A DNA stretch of 10,289 nt from Candidatus Eiseniibacteriota bacterium (GCA_903921835.1 CAIXRL010000514.1:1-10289), one strand, 5' to 3'. Counted from the first letter of the stretch, positions 1 through 7,390 are shown. Numbers and translations are program-made. The notes: a model not told the origin generated them from the sequence alone.

Positions 1-509
1 ACCGCGACCGAGAACGCCACCGGCACCATGAGCGAGAGCTGGCCCGCAAAGGTCATGTAGCTGGTCGTGAGCCCCTGCGCGCGCGATCCGAACCCGGCGC
101 CGTGCGCCACCCACAGCGCGATCCCGATCACGGCGACCAGGGCGGACGCCGCGAAGTAGACCGCGAGCGCGCGCTCTCCCGCGCGCCGCTCCCGCGCGTG
201 CAACGCCGCGAGCCCGACGAGCAGGGGGAAGAAGCCCTTCGTGATCCGCGGCCAGCTCCCTGCCGGGTCGAGCGAGAACGCGGACGCCAGCACGAGCGCG
301 CCCATCCAGGCAAACGCCGCGCGGTTCACGGGCGTGGCCGGCCATGTGAAACGGCCGGCGCGCGCCATCGCGGCCAGCGTCAGCGCGCCGCACAGCGCGG
401 TGGCGATCCCCATGGGCGCGATGGCGCCCGGCAGCGACGCCACCAGCAGCAGGAACGCGATGCCCGCCGCCCGGTCGAGCGCGTGCGGCCGCGGCGCGGC
501 GGAGTTCAC
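1..509 (-). CDS. O-antigen ligase/polymerase-like membrane protein (partial, 3' end off the left edge)
   Basis: The first 169 residues of a polytopic membrane protein are visible, and the frame stays open to position 1. Hydrophobic segments lie at about residues 16-35, 35-49, 65-80, 93-104, 115-136 and 151-169. They are separated by short basic or polar loops such as RITK (88-91) and HARERR (104-109). This spacing, together with the segments FFPLLVGLA and QGLTTSYMTFAGQ, resembles the N-terminal half of WaaL/Wzy-type O-antigen ligases and polymerases, which join or polymerise lipid-linked glycans on the periplasmic side of the inner membrane. The proposed start is a GTG whose bases overlap the trmD TGA stop (GTGA). 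No strong ribosome-binding site is visible, so expression probably depends on coupling to trmD. The large periplasmic loop that carries the catalytic residues in this family is outside the window, so ligase, polymerase or another multi-spanning protein cannot be told apart. The membrane-protein call is firm; the family call is moderate. Confidence 0.7.
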   Translation of the reverse strand, partial: MNSAAPRPHALDRAAGIAFLLLVASLPGAIAPMGIATALCGALTLAAMARAGRFTWPATPVNRAAFAWMGALVLASAFSLDPAGSWPRITKGFFPLLVGLAALHARERRAGERALAVYFAASALVAVIGIALWVAHGAGFGSRAQGLTTSYMTFAGQLSLMVPVAFSVA

Positions 510-1258
510 TTGCCCCGCTCGCGCTCGATCGCGCGCAGCAGCAGGTGCTCCTCGCGCGTCAGGTCGGCGCCCGCGAGCAGGTCGGGCCGGCGCGCGGCGG
601 TGCGCCGCAGCGCCTCCTCGCGACGCGCCTGCTCGATCCGCTCGTGGTGGCCCGAGAGCAGCACCTCGGGCACCTGCCAGCCATGGTAGTCGGCGGGCCG
701 CGTCCAGTAGGCGCAGTCGAGCAGCCCCGAGTGGAACGAATCGCTCTCGACCGAGTCGAACCTGCCCACCACGTCGGGCTGCAGCCGCGCGAGCGCGTCC
801 ACCACGCACAGCGCCGCGGGCTCGCCGCCGGAAAGGACGAAGTCGCCGATCGAGAACTCCTCGTCCACCAGGTGCCCGGCGACGCGCTCGTCCACGCCCT
901 TGTAGCGGCCGCAGACGATCACGAGGTGATCGAGAATCGCCCACTCGATGGCCGTCCGCTGCGTGAACGCGCGGCCCTGCGGCGAGGTGAGCACGACGCG
1001 TGTCCCCGCGGGGCGCTCCGCCTTGCTGCCGACCGCGAGCGAAGCGAGCGCGCGATCAATGGGCTCGATCTTCATCACCATGCCCGCGCCGCCGCCGAAG
1101 GGCGCGTCGTCCACGGTCTGGTGCACGTCGTCGGTGAAGTCGCGCAGGTTCACCACGCGCACGTCGAGACGGCCCTTCTCGCGCGCGACCCGGATCATGC
1201 CGTCGGCCATCACCGGCGGGAAGAAATCCGGGAAGATCGTGACCAGCGTCAGCTTCAC
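506..1258 (-). CDS. trmD: tRNA (guanine-N1-)-methyltransferase TrmD
   Basis: TrmD transfers a methyl group from S-adenosylmethionine to N1 of G37 in tRNAs, next to the anticodon, and so prevents +1 frameshifting. The 250-residue product has the normal family length. It begins with the family's KLTLVTIFPDFF segment and carries GGGAGM (55-60), LTSPQGRAF (90-98), CGRYKGVDERV (116-126) and SIGDFVLSGGEPA (136-148). The last two segments form the trefoil-knot SAM site. Arg158 and Asp173 (in ESDSF, followed by GLLDCAYWTRP) align by spacing with the catalytic Arg154 and Asp169 of the E. coli enzyme. The start is GTG at 1258, where homology begins, with GAGGAG 8 nt upstream (1267-1272). The open frame extends further upstream, but that part is shadow sequence over rimM. 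It overlaps rimM by 4 nt (GTGA) and is followed by the O-antigen ligase-like gene with the same kind of overlap. All key residues appear intact. Confidence 0.97.
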   Translation of the reverse strand: MKLTLVTIFPDFFPPVMADGMIRVAREKGRLDVRVVNLRDFTDDVHQTVDDAPFGGGAGMVMKIEPIDRALASLAVGSKAERPAGTRVVLTSPQGRAFTQRTAIEWAILDHLVIVCGRYKGVDERVAGHLVDEEFSIGDFVLSGGEPAALCVVDALARLQPDVVGRFDSVESDSFHSGLLDCAYWTRPADYHGWQVPEVLLSGHHERIEQARREEALRRTAARRPDLLAGADLTREEHLLLRAIERERGK

Positions 1259-1770
1259 GAACCCAGCTCCTCGAATCCCGGCGGCAACTCCATGGTGATC
1301 ACGCCGCCCGGCAGATCCACGTGCTTCACGAACGGCGCGATCCCGGGATACAGCCGCTCGCGGCCCTCGAAATCGACCAGGTAGAGCGGTTGCGCCGTGC
1401 TCGTGACGACGTCCCTGAGCACGCCGAGCGCGCGCCCGTTCTGGTCCACCACGCGCAGGCCCACGAGCTGGAACGTGTACACCACGCCGGGCCCCGGGTC
1501 GGGCAGCAGCGCCGCCTCGCCCCACAGCTCGCCGTTGGTGAGTTCCGTCGCGCCCTCGCGCTTCGATGTCCCCATGAAGCGCACGAGCATCCTCGCGTGC
1601 GTCAGGCGCGCCTCGCGCAGCGTGAGCGTGCGGCGGTCGTCGCCGCGACCGCGCCACTCCAGCGGGCCCATGGCCTGCAGCTCGTCGGGACTCAGCGCGA
1701 TCTGGTCCACGTACATCTCGCCGTCCAGACCGTGCGGACGGCCGATCCGACCCAGGAAGACGAGGCTAAT
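1255..1770 (-). CDS. rimM: Ribosome maturation factor RimM (probable AUU start)
   Basis: RimM binds ribosomal protein S19 and helps mature the head of the 30S subunit. Residues 1-90 form the N-terminal RimM barrel, with the signature LGRIGRPHGLDGE at 6-18 and the strand pair ending ELTNGELWGEAALLP. Residues 95-168 form the PRC-barrel-like C-terminal domain (VVYTFQLVGLRVVDQNGRALG, then YLVDFEGRERLYPGIAPFVKHVD). The first ATG in frame (1716) would delete the whole signature. Between the preceding in-frame TGA and that ATG there is no ATG, GTG or TTG. The codon that fits is ATT at 1768-1770, inside the khpA GAT-TAG stop, with GGAG 7 nt upstream. This gives 171 residues, the usual family length. 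An internal CTG (residue 6) is a weaker alternative. The gene overlaps khpA by 5 nt and trmD by 4 nt. Identity is secure; the start codon is inferred. Confidence 0.93.
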   Translation of the reverse strand: MSLVFLGRIGRPHGLDGEMYVDQIALSPDELQAMGPLEWRGRGDDRRTLTLREARLTHARMLVRFMGTSKREGATELTNGELWGEAALLPDPGPGVVYTFQLVGLRVVDQNGRALGVLRDVVTSTAQPLYLVDFEGRERLYPGIAPFVKHVDLPGGVITMELPPGFEELGS

Positions 1771-2230
1771 CCGCGATCTCCAGCGTCATGCGGCGATCGG
1801 CGAGTCCGGCCGCGGCATCGAGCGTGAGGCGCAGCGAGCGCGCGGTGCGCCCCTGCTTGCCGATCACGTGGCCGACGTCGTCGCCGTGCACGTGCAGCTC
1901 GAGCATGCCGCCATCGCCGGCCGACACGATCTCGCAGTCCACGGCGTCCGGATGGTCCACGAGGCCCCTGGCCATGTGCACGACCAGGTCGCGGAGCTTC
2001 TCGTCCGTTCCGTCGGGATCGCGGTGCTCACGCGAGGAGCGCGTCACCGGCGGCGGCGTGGCCGGACGCTCGGAGCGGATGATGACCGCGGCCTGCGCGA
2101 GCAGCGCGGGATCGTCCACGGGGCCCAGCGGCGCGCCGCCACCCTGCACGGACTTGGGGGCGCCGTACTTCACCTTCCGCTTCGGATTGCGGCCCCACTG
2201 GGGCTGCGATGGGTTCTGCGATTCGGACAT
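1766..2230 (-). CDS. khpA: KH-domain RNA-binding protein, KhpA-like, with long N-terminal extension
   Basis: Residues about 77-154 match the small bacterial KhpA family: EKLRDLVVHMARGLVDHPDAVDCEI, then LELHVHGDDVG, then the KH GxxG loop in VIGKQGRTARSLR (122-134), then a final helix and strand ending MTLEIAD. KhpA proteins bind RNA, often with KhpB, and affect cell-wall and division genes; the gene commonly sits between rpsP and rimM. Here the order khpA-rimM-trmD is kept, but rpsP is not upstream. The product has 154 residues, while typical KhpA has about 75-80. The extra 76 residues are polar and proline-rich, with a basic patch NPKRKVKYG (15-23), and look disordered. The start at 2230 is the first ATG downstream of the predicted promoter; the ribosome-binding site is weak (GGCGAG, 9 nt upstream). 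A shorter form starting inside the domain is unlikely, since no start codon sits at the domain edge. Confidence 0.88.
   Translation of the reverse strand: MSESQNPSQPQWGRNPKRKVKYGAPKSVQGGGAPLGPVDDPALLAQAAVIIRSERPATPPPVTRSSREHRDPDGTDEKLRDLVVHMARGLVDHPDAVDCEIVSAGDGGMLELHVHGDDVGHVIGKQGRTARSLRLTLDAAAGLADRRMTLEIAD
1778..1781 (-). promoter_or_regulatory. Ribosome-binding site for rimM
   Basis: The minus strand reads GGAG, then ATCGCGG (7 nt), then ATT. The motif lies inside the last codons of khpA. Its ideal spacing to ATT, together with the RimM homology that starts right after it, is the main argument that rimM starts at AUU rather than at the ATG 54 nt downstream. Confidence 0.5.
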
Positions 2231-2296
2231 TGGAGGTCGCTCGCCGTTTCGGTTGGGGTGATGGGCGCCGCCCGGGCGCGGTGCGCGCGGCCCCGG

Positions 2297-2326
2297 ACTA
2301 TACCGCATGCGCGGGGGGTGGTTGAA
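2297..2326 (-). promoter_or_regulatory. Predicted sigma70-like promoter of the khpA-rimM-trmD operon
   Basis: On the minus strand, TTCAAC (2321-2326) and TATAGT (2297-2302) are separated by 18 nt. The -10 matches TATAAT at 5 of 6 positions and stands out in a GC-rich intergenic stretch; the -35 is weak (3 of 6). Transcription would start near 2290, giving a leader of about 60 nt before the khpA ATG at 2230. The placement just upstream of the first gene of the operon supports the call. This is a reading by eye and is not scored. Confidence 0.45.
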
Positions 2327-2379
2327 GCGCGGCCCGGGGGGCCGCCCCGGCCGCAACGGCGTCAGGCGCACCCCAACGG

Positions 2380-2410
2380 CCGGAGGCCACCCCGACGGGG
2401 CGGCCTCCGG
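2380..2410 (-). terminator. Strong GC hairpin, probable terminator of the propeller-gene operon
   Basis: The arms CCGGAGGCC and GGCCTCCGG pair perfectly. The interior CCCC-GAC-GGGG continues the stem, so about 13 pairs close a 3-nt loop with a single A/C mismatch. The hairpin sits 38 nt after the stop of the last propeller gene and before the khpA promoter, which is where a terminator is expected. No U-tract follows on either strand, so it would be a non-canonical terminator or an RNA 3'-end stabiliser. A smaller GC hairpin (GCGGCC / GGCCGC) lies at 2329-2345. Confidence 0.6.
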
Positions 2411-2447
2411 TGTCCCTATCAGGCGGAGCGGGGCGGCCCGCTCCGAA

Positions 2448-4865
2448 TCACCGCACGACCGCGAGCCTCGAGACCAGCGTGCGCCCCTCGGCGGCCAGCC
2501 GCACGAAGTAGAGCGCGCTGGGGACCGCGCGCCCGCCGCCGTCGCGGCCATCCCAGGCGATCGAGCGCTCGCCCGCAGGCAGCGGGCCATCCACCAGCGT
2601 GCGCACGCACCGCCCCTGCTGGTCGAATACGGCCAGCGAGACGCGTGCCGCGCGCGGCAGCGCCAGGCGCAGCGCGCTCTGACCGCGTAGCGGATTCGGC
2701 GCCGGCGCGGACAGCGCCAGCTCGCGCGGCAGCGCGCCGCTCTCGACACCGGCCGTCCCGCCCGGCTGCAGGACTGCGTACGCGCTCACGTTGCCGTGAA
2801 CGTCCACGGCGCAGAGCTTGTAGATGGACGCGCCGCCCGCGACGTCCACGTAGCCGGTCGCATCCAGCGTCGCCACGAGGTTGTCCGCCGCCGGCGCGAA
2901 CTCCGGCGTGGCGCCGCGGTGGAGCCGGTAGCCCGCCAGGTCGGCGGCCGGGCTCGCGTCCCACGCGAGCGACGCGGTGCCGCCCGCGTACTCGCCGCGG
3001 AACGCCGCGGGGGACGCCGGCGCGAGGTTGTCCACCGAGTAGCCCGAATCGGCGTCCGATTCCCAGTGCCTGCCCGTGGTCGCGGTCGCGGCCTCGACCA
3101 TGAACAACGTGCGCGGGTTGCCCGAGCCGGTCGAGTCCTCCGCGGTGGCGACGCTCGCGCTGTAGCTGGTCGCGCCGGTCGCGGTGGCGGAGGCGACGTA
3201 CTCCCAGTAGTTGGCCGGGCTGCCGAGGGCACCCGCACGGAACGACCCGAGCGCAGGAACGCCGCCCTCGGCGGTCAGTCGTGCGCCGCGAGCGAGCGCG
3301 GCCAGCGCAGCGCGGCGCGGGGCCTGACGCCACAGGTAGTAGGTCGAAATGGGCAGCCCGGGCAACGTGTCGAGCGGGCTGCGGTTCCAGCTGACCGTGA
3401 CGTGGCCGCCCTCGTCGGCGGGGACATCGTGCACGCCGGTGATCGCGGGCTGGACGCCGAGATAGCCCCAGCGATCCACGCGCTGGGCGTAGATGTCCGT
3501 GGTGCTGCCGTTGCGGCCGTCCTGCCAGGCGATGATGGCTCCGCCCCTGCCGTCCGCGACGATGGTGGCGTTTTGCTGATCGCCGGCCGCGATGCAGAGG
3601 GGCACGCCGTTGGCCGTCCACTGGACCGCACCGGCGGCGGAGACGCGCTGGGCGTAGACATCGCGGTCGACGTTGCCGGCGTCCCTCCACGTGGCGATGG
3701 CGCCACCCATGCCGTCCGACACGATGGCGGGGATCACTTGATCGTCGCTGGCGGCGCTCAGGGCCACGCCATCGACCGTCCACTGGGGTGTGCCGCCGGC
3801 CGAGATGCGCTGGGCGTAGATGTCGAGGTTGCTGCCGCTGCGGTCGTCGTTCCAGGTGACGATGGCCCCGCCCGCACCATCCGAGACGATGGCGGGATCC
3901 CACTGATCGCCAACGGCCGTGCACAGGGCCAGACCGTTGACTGTCCACTGGAGCGCGCCGCCGGCCGCGAGGCGCTGCGCGTAGACGTCGCCGTTGCCAC
4001 TGCGCGAGTCCCACCAGGCGACGATGGCCCCGCCCGCGCCGTCCGAAACGATGACGGGGTCGGAAGACACGGTGTTGCTGACGGTGGTGTGCAGGACCAC
4101 GCCGTCGGCATTCCACTGGACCGTGCCGGCACCCGAGATCCTCTGGGCGTAGACGTCCCAGAAGCCGCTGCGGCGATCATTCCAGGTCGCGATCACCCCG
4201 CCCGAGCCATCCGAGACGAGGGTGGGGAACACCTGATCGCCGACTGCGACGGAGAGGGCCACGCCATCGGCCGGCCACAGGAGCGTGCCATTGGCAGAGA
4301 TCCTCTGCGCGTAGAGGTCGTAGGTGCTCGACACACGCAGCAGGTCCCACCAGGCGACAATTGCCCCACCCGCGCCGTCCGAGATGATCGTCGGCGCACT
4401 CTGGATGCTGGCGGCGGTGCAGAGTACGACGCCATCGTACTTCCACTGGACCACACCATCGGCCGAGATCCGCTGGGCGCAAACGCACCACTGGTAGGGG
4501 CCGCGCGAGTCCTGCCAGGTGATGATGGCCCCGCCCGCACCGTCCGAAGCGATGGCGGGGTATTTGTGATCTTCAGCGGTGAGACAGACGGACACCCCGT
4601 TGGCCGTCCACTGGGGCTTGCCATCGGCCGAGAGGCGCTGCGCGTAGATGTCGTCCCCGCTCTGGCGGTTGTCCTCCCATATGACAATTGCTCCGCCCGT
4701 GCCATCCGGGACGCTGAGGGGGTATTGCTGATTGTTGACGGCGGTGCACAGCGGCACATTGACGACCGCGCTGTTGGGCCACGCTGCGTGCGCTGCCGGC
4801 GCGGCGCACAGGGCGAGCGCCACGACGGGCAGCAACCCACGGGTACAAAGCGCTCGGAGTGTCAT
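2448..4865 (-). CDS. Secreted eight-bladed propeller protein with FlgD-like C-terminal domain, paralog 1 (last gene of the operon)
   Basis: The product has 805 residues. A signal peptide covers residues 1-27, with a hydrophobic core and an AHA cleavage motif before AWPNS. Residues 28-470 hold eight repeats of 54-59 residues. The consensus is SDGAGGAIVxWxDxRSG, then DIYAQRISAxG, then QWTxxGVALCTA. The last repeat ends WGYLG, which closes the set; a single eight-bladed beta-propeller is the likely fold. Residues 471-705 contain two fibronectin-III-like segments joined by DSGYSVDNLAP. Residues 706-805 match the FlgD-type Ig domain (APNPLRG, VFDQQGR, AWDGRDGGGR, SALYFVRL), which in this kind of bacterium often ends exported proteins. 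The start is ATG with GAGG 5 nt upstream, 2 nt after the stop of the preceding paralog. No catalytic motif is seen. The function is unknown; a binding or surface role is a guess. The C-terminal 35 residues differ from those of the other two copies. Confidence 0.92.
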   Translation of the reverse strand: MTLRALCTRGLLPVVALALCAAPAAHAAWPNSAVVNVPLCTAVNNQQYPLSVPDGTGGAIVIWEDNRQSGDDIYAQRLSADGKPQWTANGVSVCLTAEDHKYPAIASDGAGGAIITWQDSRGPYQWCVCAQRISADGVVQWKYDGVVLCTAASIQSAPTIISDGAGGAIVAWWDLLRVSSTYDLYAQRISANGTLLWPADGVALSVAVGDQVFPTLVSDGSGGVIATWNDRRSGFWDVYAQRISGAGTVQWNADGVVLHTTVSNTVSSDPVIVSDGAGGAIVAWWDSRSGNGDVYAQRLAAGGALQWTVNGLALCTAVGDQWDPAIVSDGAGGAIVTWNDDRSGSNLDIYAQRISAGGTPQWTVDGVALSAASDDQVIPAIVSDGMGGAIATWRDAGNVDRDVYAQRVSAAGAVQWTANGVPLCIAAGDQQNATIVADGRGGAIIAWQDGRNGSTTDIYAQRVDRWGYLGVQPAITGVHDVPADEGGHVTVSWNRSPLDTLPGLPISTYYLWRQAPRRAALAALARGARLTAEGGVPALGSFRAGALGSPANYWEYVASATATGATSYSASVATAEDSTGSGNPRTLFMVEAATATTGRHWESDADSGYSVDNLAPASPAAFRGEYAGGTASLAWDASPAADLAGYRLHRGATPEFAPAADNLVATLDATGYVDVAGGASIYKLCAVDVHGNVSAYAVLQPGGTAGVESGALPRELALSAPAPNPLRGQSALRLALPRAARVSLAVFDQQGRCVRTLVDGPLPAGERSIAWDGRDGGGRAVPSALYFVRLAAEGRTLVSRLAVVR
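3456..4784 (-). repeat. Eight-fold blade repeat array in paralog 1
   Basis: Eight tandem protein repeats, at residues 28-86, 87-141, 142-197, 198-251, 252-307, 308-362, 363-416 and 417-470. The best kept positions are DGxGGAIxxW and YAQR. Repeat 2 has CVCAQR in place of the usual VYAQR, and repeat 7 replaces the DxR of the loop with DAGN. The position after GVxL is Cys in repeats 1, 2, 3, 6 and 8, Ser in 4 and 7, and His in 5. Confidence 0.88.
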
Positions 4866-4976
4866 GCCTACCTCACCACCACGAGGCGCCGGCTGATCGC
4901 GCGGCCCCCGGTCTCGAGTCGAACAAAGTAGAGCGCGCTCGCCACCGCGCGCCCGCCGTCATCGCGGCCGTCCCAC
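4846..4976. repeat. Direct repeat copy A: junction of paralogs 2 and 1
   Basis: These 131 nt hold the end of paralog 2 and the start of paralog 1. They align without gaps to 7260-7390 with 7 mismatches (about 95% identity), at an offset of 2414 bp, which is one gene unit. The surrounding coding sequence is far less similar, so the junction itself is the recently shared part. Confidence 0.9.
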
Positions 4977-7279
4977 GCGAACGGATGCTCACCCGCGGCC
5001 AGCTCGCCGTCGGCCAGCGTGCGCACGCGGCGGCCCTGCTGGTCGAACACGGCCAGCGAAACACGAGACGCACGCGGCAGCGCCAGCCGCAACGTCGTCG
5101 AGCCGCGCAGCGGGTTGGGCGCCGGCGCCGACAGCGCCAGCTCGCGCGGCAACGCGCCGGGTGGCACGTCCGCCGTACCGCTCGGCTGCAGCAGCGCGTA
5201 CGCGCTCACGTTGCCGTGGATGTCCACCGCGCACAGCTTGTAGAGGTACGGCCCGCCGGCGACGTCCACGTAGCCCGTGTCCGCCTTCGTGACCACCAGG
5301 TTCCCGGCGCCCGGAACGAAGCTCGCGAAGAAGCCGCGGTACAGCCTGAACGTGGAAAAGTCCGCCGCGGCGCTCACGCCCCAGTGCAGCCGCGTCGTGC
5401 CGCCCAAGTACTGGCCCGTGAACGGTGCTGGCGCGGCCGGCGCCAGGTTGTCCACCGAATAGCCCGAGTCGGGATCGGAGAACCACCACTGGCCCGCGAG
5501 CGCACCGCGGGCCTCGATCATGAACGCGGTCCTCGGGTTCGCGCCCGCGACCGAGTCGCACGTGGTGGGCGCGACGTAGCTGTAGCCGGGGAAACCCTGC
5601 GCGACCTGCCCGTCCACCAGTTCCCAGTAGTACGTGCCCGCGGCGGACGTCGTGGTGCGGATCGCGCCGCGCGGCGCGTCCTGCGGGGTCGCCCCCGCGG
5701 GCAGCAGGCGAGTACCCCGCGCCAGCGCGGCCTGCGCCAGCGACGACGGCACCTGCCGCCAGATCCAGTAGTTGCTGATCGCGTACGCGGGGAACGAGTC
5801 CAGCGGGCTCGCGCTCCAGCACACGCTCACCTGCCCGCCCTGGTCGTTGGGCACGTCGCGCACGCTGAGGCTCGGCGGCTGCGCGCCGAGATAGCCCCAG
5901 CGGTCGACGCGCTGGGCGTAGATGTCTCCGGCGCCGCTGCGGCCGTCGCCCCAGGCGGCGACGGCCCCGCCCTCACCGTCCGTGACGATGACCGGGTACC
6001 CCTGATCACCGTTGGTGGTGCTGAGGGCCACGCCGTTGCCCGTCCATTGGACCGCCCCGGCGGCCGAGATCCGCTGGGCATAGACGTCGTAGTCGACGAC
6101 ATTGCGGCCGTCCTGCCACGCGACGATTGCCCCACCCACGCCGTCCGGAGCTGCCCTGAGGTTGGACTGGGTGCCGGTTGCGCTGCAGAGAGCCACGCCA
6201 TTGGCAGTCCACTGGACCGTGCCGCCCGACGAGATCCGCTGGGCGTAGACATCCCCGGCATCCGTGCGGGTGTCGTGCCAGGCGAGGACGGCGCCGCCCG
6301 ATCCGTCCGGGACGACGGCTGTGGGGCCGAACTCGTCGACGGCGGCGCTGCAGATGGTCACGCCGGCGGCCGCCCACTGGAGCGCGCCCACCGACGAGAC
6401 CCGCTGGGCGTAGACGTTCCAGGTGCCGGTGTGGTGGTCATGCCACGCGATGATGGCCCCGCCCGCATCGTCCGAGGCGATGGCGGGGCCGTACGTAAAG
6501 GTGGAGACACTGCAGAGGCTGACACCATTGGCCGTCCACTGCGGCGTGCCCCCGGCCGAGATGCGCTGGGCGTAGGCGGTGACGCTCAGTGTGCGCCCGT
6601 CCACCCAGGTGACAATGGCCCCGGCCGCGCCGTCCGAAACGATGGCGGCTGCCCACTGATCGCCGGGGCTGGTGCACAGCGCCACACCATTTCCCGCCCA
6701 CTGCACCGAACCGGATGCCGAGATTCGCTGGGCATAGATGTCGTAGCTGCCGCCGCGCTGGTCCTCCCAGGCGATGATGGCCCCCCCCGCTCCGTCGGAG
6801 GCAAGGGCGGGAGACTCCTGGATGGCGGTGGTGTTGGAGAGGGCGATGCCGTCGGTCGTCCACTGGACGGTGCCCTCGCCCGAGATGCGCTGGGCGTAGA
6901 CGCTGCAAATGCCGCTGCGGTAATCCGGCCACGCGACAAGGGCCCCGCCCGCGCCGTCCGTGACGATGACGGGGTACAGCTGGTTGCCGGCTGCGGTGCA
7001 AATGGGCACGCCGCCCGCCGTCCACCGCACCGCGCCGGCCGCCGAGATGCGCTGCGCGTAGAGGTCCCAGTTGCCGGAGCGAGCGTCCATCCAGACCACG
7101 ATGGCCCCGCCTGCACCATCCGAAACGCTGCTGGGAGACCGCTGGTCGCCCGTGGCGGCGGACAGCCTCACGTTGACGAGCGGGCTGTTCGGCCACGCGG
7201 CCTTCGCCGCGGGAGCAGCGCAGAGCGTGAGCGCCATCGCGGGCGCGAGCACACGGGTGCAAAGAGCTCGGAGTGTCAT
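4868..7279 (-). CDS. Secreted eight-bladed propeller protein with FlgD-like C-terminal domain, paralog 2 (middle gene)
   Basis: The product has 803 residues. The signal peptide (MTLRALCTR, then a hydrophobic core ending AKA before AWPNS) is nearly the same as that of paralog 1. Eight blade repeats occupy residues 28-465 and again end in VDRWGYLG. The fibronectin-like segments follow (VSVCWSASPLDSF..., then DSGYSVDNLAP, then YKLCAVDIHGNVSAY), and the FlgD-like domain fills about the last 100 residues. The last 35 residues, from WDGRDDGG to RRLVVVR, are identical to those of paralog 3, while the N-terminus is closest to paralog 1, so the gene is a mosaic of its neighbours. ATG at 7279 was chosen because it aligns with the paralog 1 start and has GAGG 5 nt upstream. 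A GTG at 7285, overlapping the upstream TGA, would add two residues. It lies in the same transcription unit as its neighbours. Molecular function is unknown. Confidence 0.92.
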   Translation of the reverse strand: MTLRALCTRVLAPAMALTLCAAPAAKAAWPNSPLVNVRLSAATGDQRSPSSVSDGAGGAIVVWMDARSGNWDLYAQRISAAGAVRWTAGGVPICTAAGNQLYPVIVTDGAGGALVAWPDYRSGICSVYAQRISGEGTVQWTTDGIALSNTTAIQESPALASDGAGGAIIAWEDQRGGSYDIYAQRISASGSVQWAGNGVALCTSPGDQWAAAIVSDGAAGAIVTWVDGRTLSVTAYAQRISAGGTPQWTANGVSLCSVSTFTYGPAIASDDAGGAIIAWHDHHTGTWNVYAQRVSSVGALQWAAAGVTICSAAVDEFGPTAVVPDGSGGAVLAWHDTRTDAGDVYAQRISSGGTVQWTANGVALCSATGTQSNLRAAPDGVGGAIVAWQDGRNVVDYDVYAQRISAAGAVQWTGNGVALSTTNGDQGYPVIVTDGEGGAVAAWGDGRSGAGDIYAQRVDRWGYLGAQPPSLSVRDVPNDQGGQVSVCWSASPLDSFPAYAISNYWIWRQVPSSLAQAALARGTRLLPAGATPQDAPRGAIRTTTSAAGTYYWELVDGQVAQGFPGYSYVAPTTCDSVAGANPRTAFMIEARGALAGQWWFSDPDSGYSVDNLAPAAPAPFTGQYLGGTTRLHWGVSAAADFSTFRLYRGFFASFVPGAGNLVVTKADTGYVDVAGGPYLYKLCAVDIHGNVSAYALLQPSGTADVPPGALPRELALSAPAPNPLRGSTTLRLALPRASRVSLAVFDQQGRRVRTLADGELAAGEHPFAWDGRDDGGRAVASALYFVRLETGGRAISRRLVVVR
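5885..7198 (-). repeat. Eight-fold blade repeat array in paralog 2
   Basis: Eight repeats, at residues 28-86, 87-140, 141-194, 195-248, 249-302, 303-357, 358-412 and 413-465. Most carry SDGAGGAIxxW and YAQRIS. Repeat 4 has lost the acidic residue before YAQR (VTAYAQR), and repeat 5 reads SDDAGG. The position after GVxL is Cys in repeats 2, 4, 5, 6 and 7 and Ser in 1, 3 and 8. Confidence 0.88.
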
Positions 7280-7390
7280 GCTCACCTCACCACCACGAGA
7301 CGCCGGCTGATCGCGCGGCCCCCGGTTTCGAGTCGAACGAAGTAGAGCGCGCTCGCCACCGCGCGCCCGCCGTCATCGCGTCCGTCCCAC
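7260..7390. repeat. Direct repeat copy B: junction of paralogs 3 and 2
   Basis: Partner of the 4846-4976 copy. It holds the last 35 or so codons of paralog 3, the stop, the 2-nt spacer, the shared GAGG ribosome-binding site and the first codons of paralog 2. Two of the seven differences fall in the stop/spacer region, changing the upstream gene's stop from TGA to TAG. Confidence 0.9.

Noticed and set aside
1259..1657. N-terminal extension of trmD to 1657
   Set aside because: It is a second frame over rimM. TrmD homology starts exactly at the GTG at 1258, and the length from there is normal.
4806..4865. Lipoprotein signal (Cys20 after a hydrophobic stretch) in paralogs 1 and 2
   Set aside because: The residue before Cys is Leu (ALALC, LTLC), which does not fit a lipobox, and a standard signal-peptidase I site (AHA/AKA before AWPNS) follows. 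Paralog 3 lacks the Cys there.
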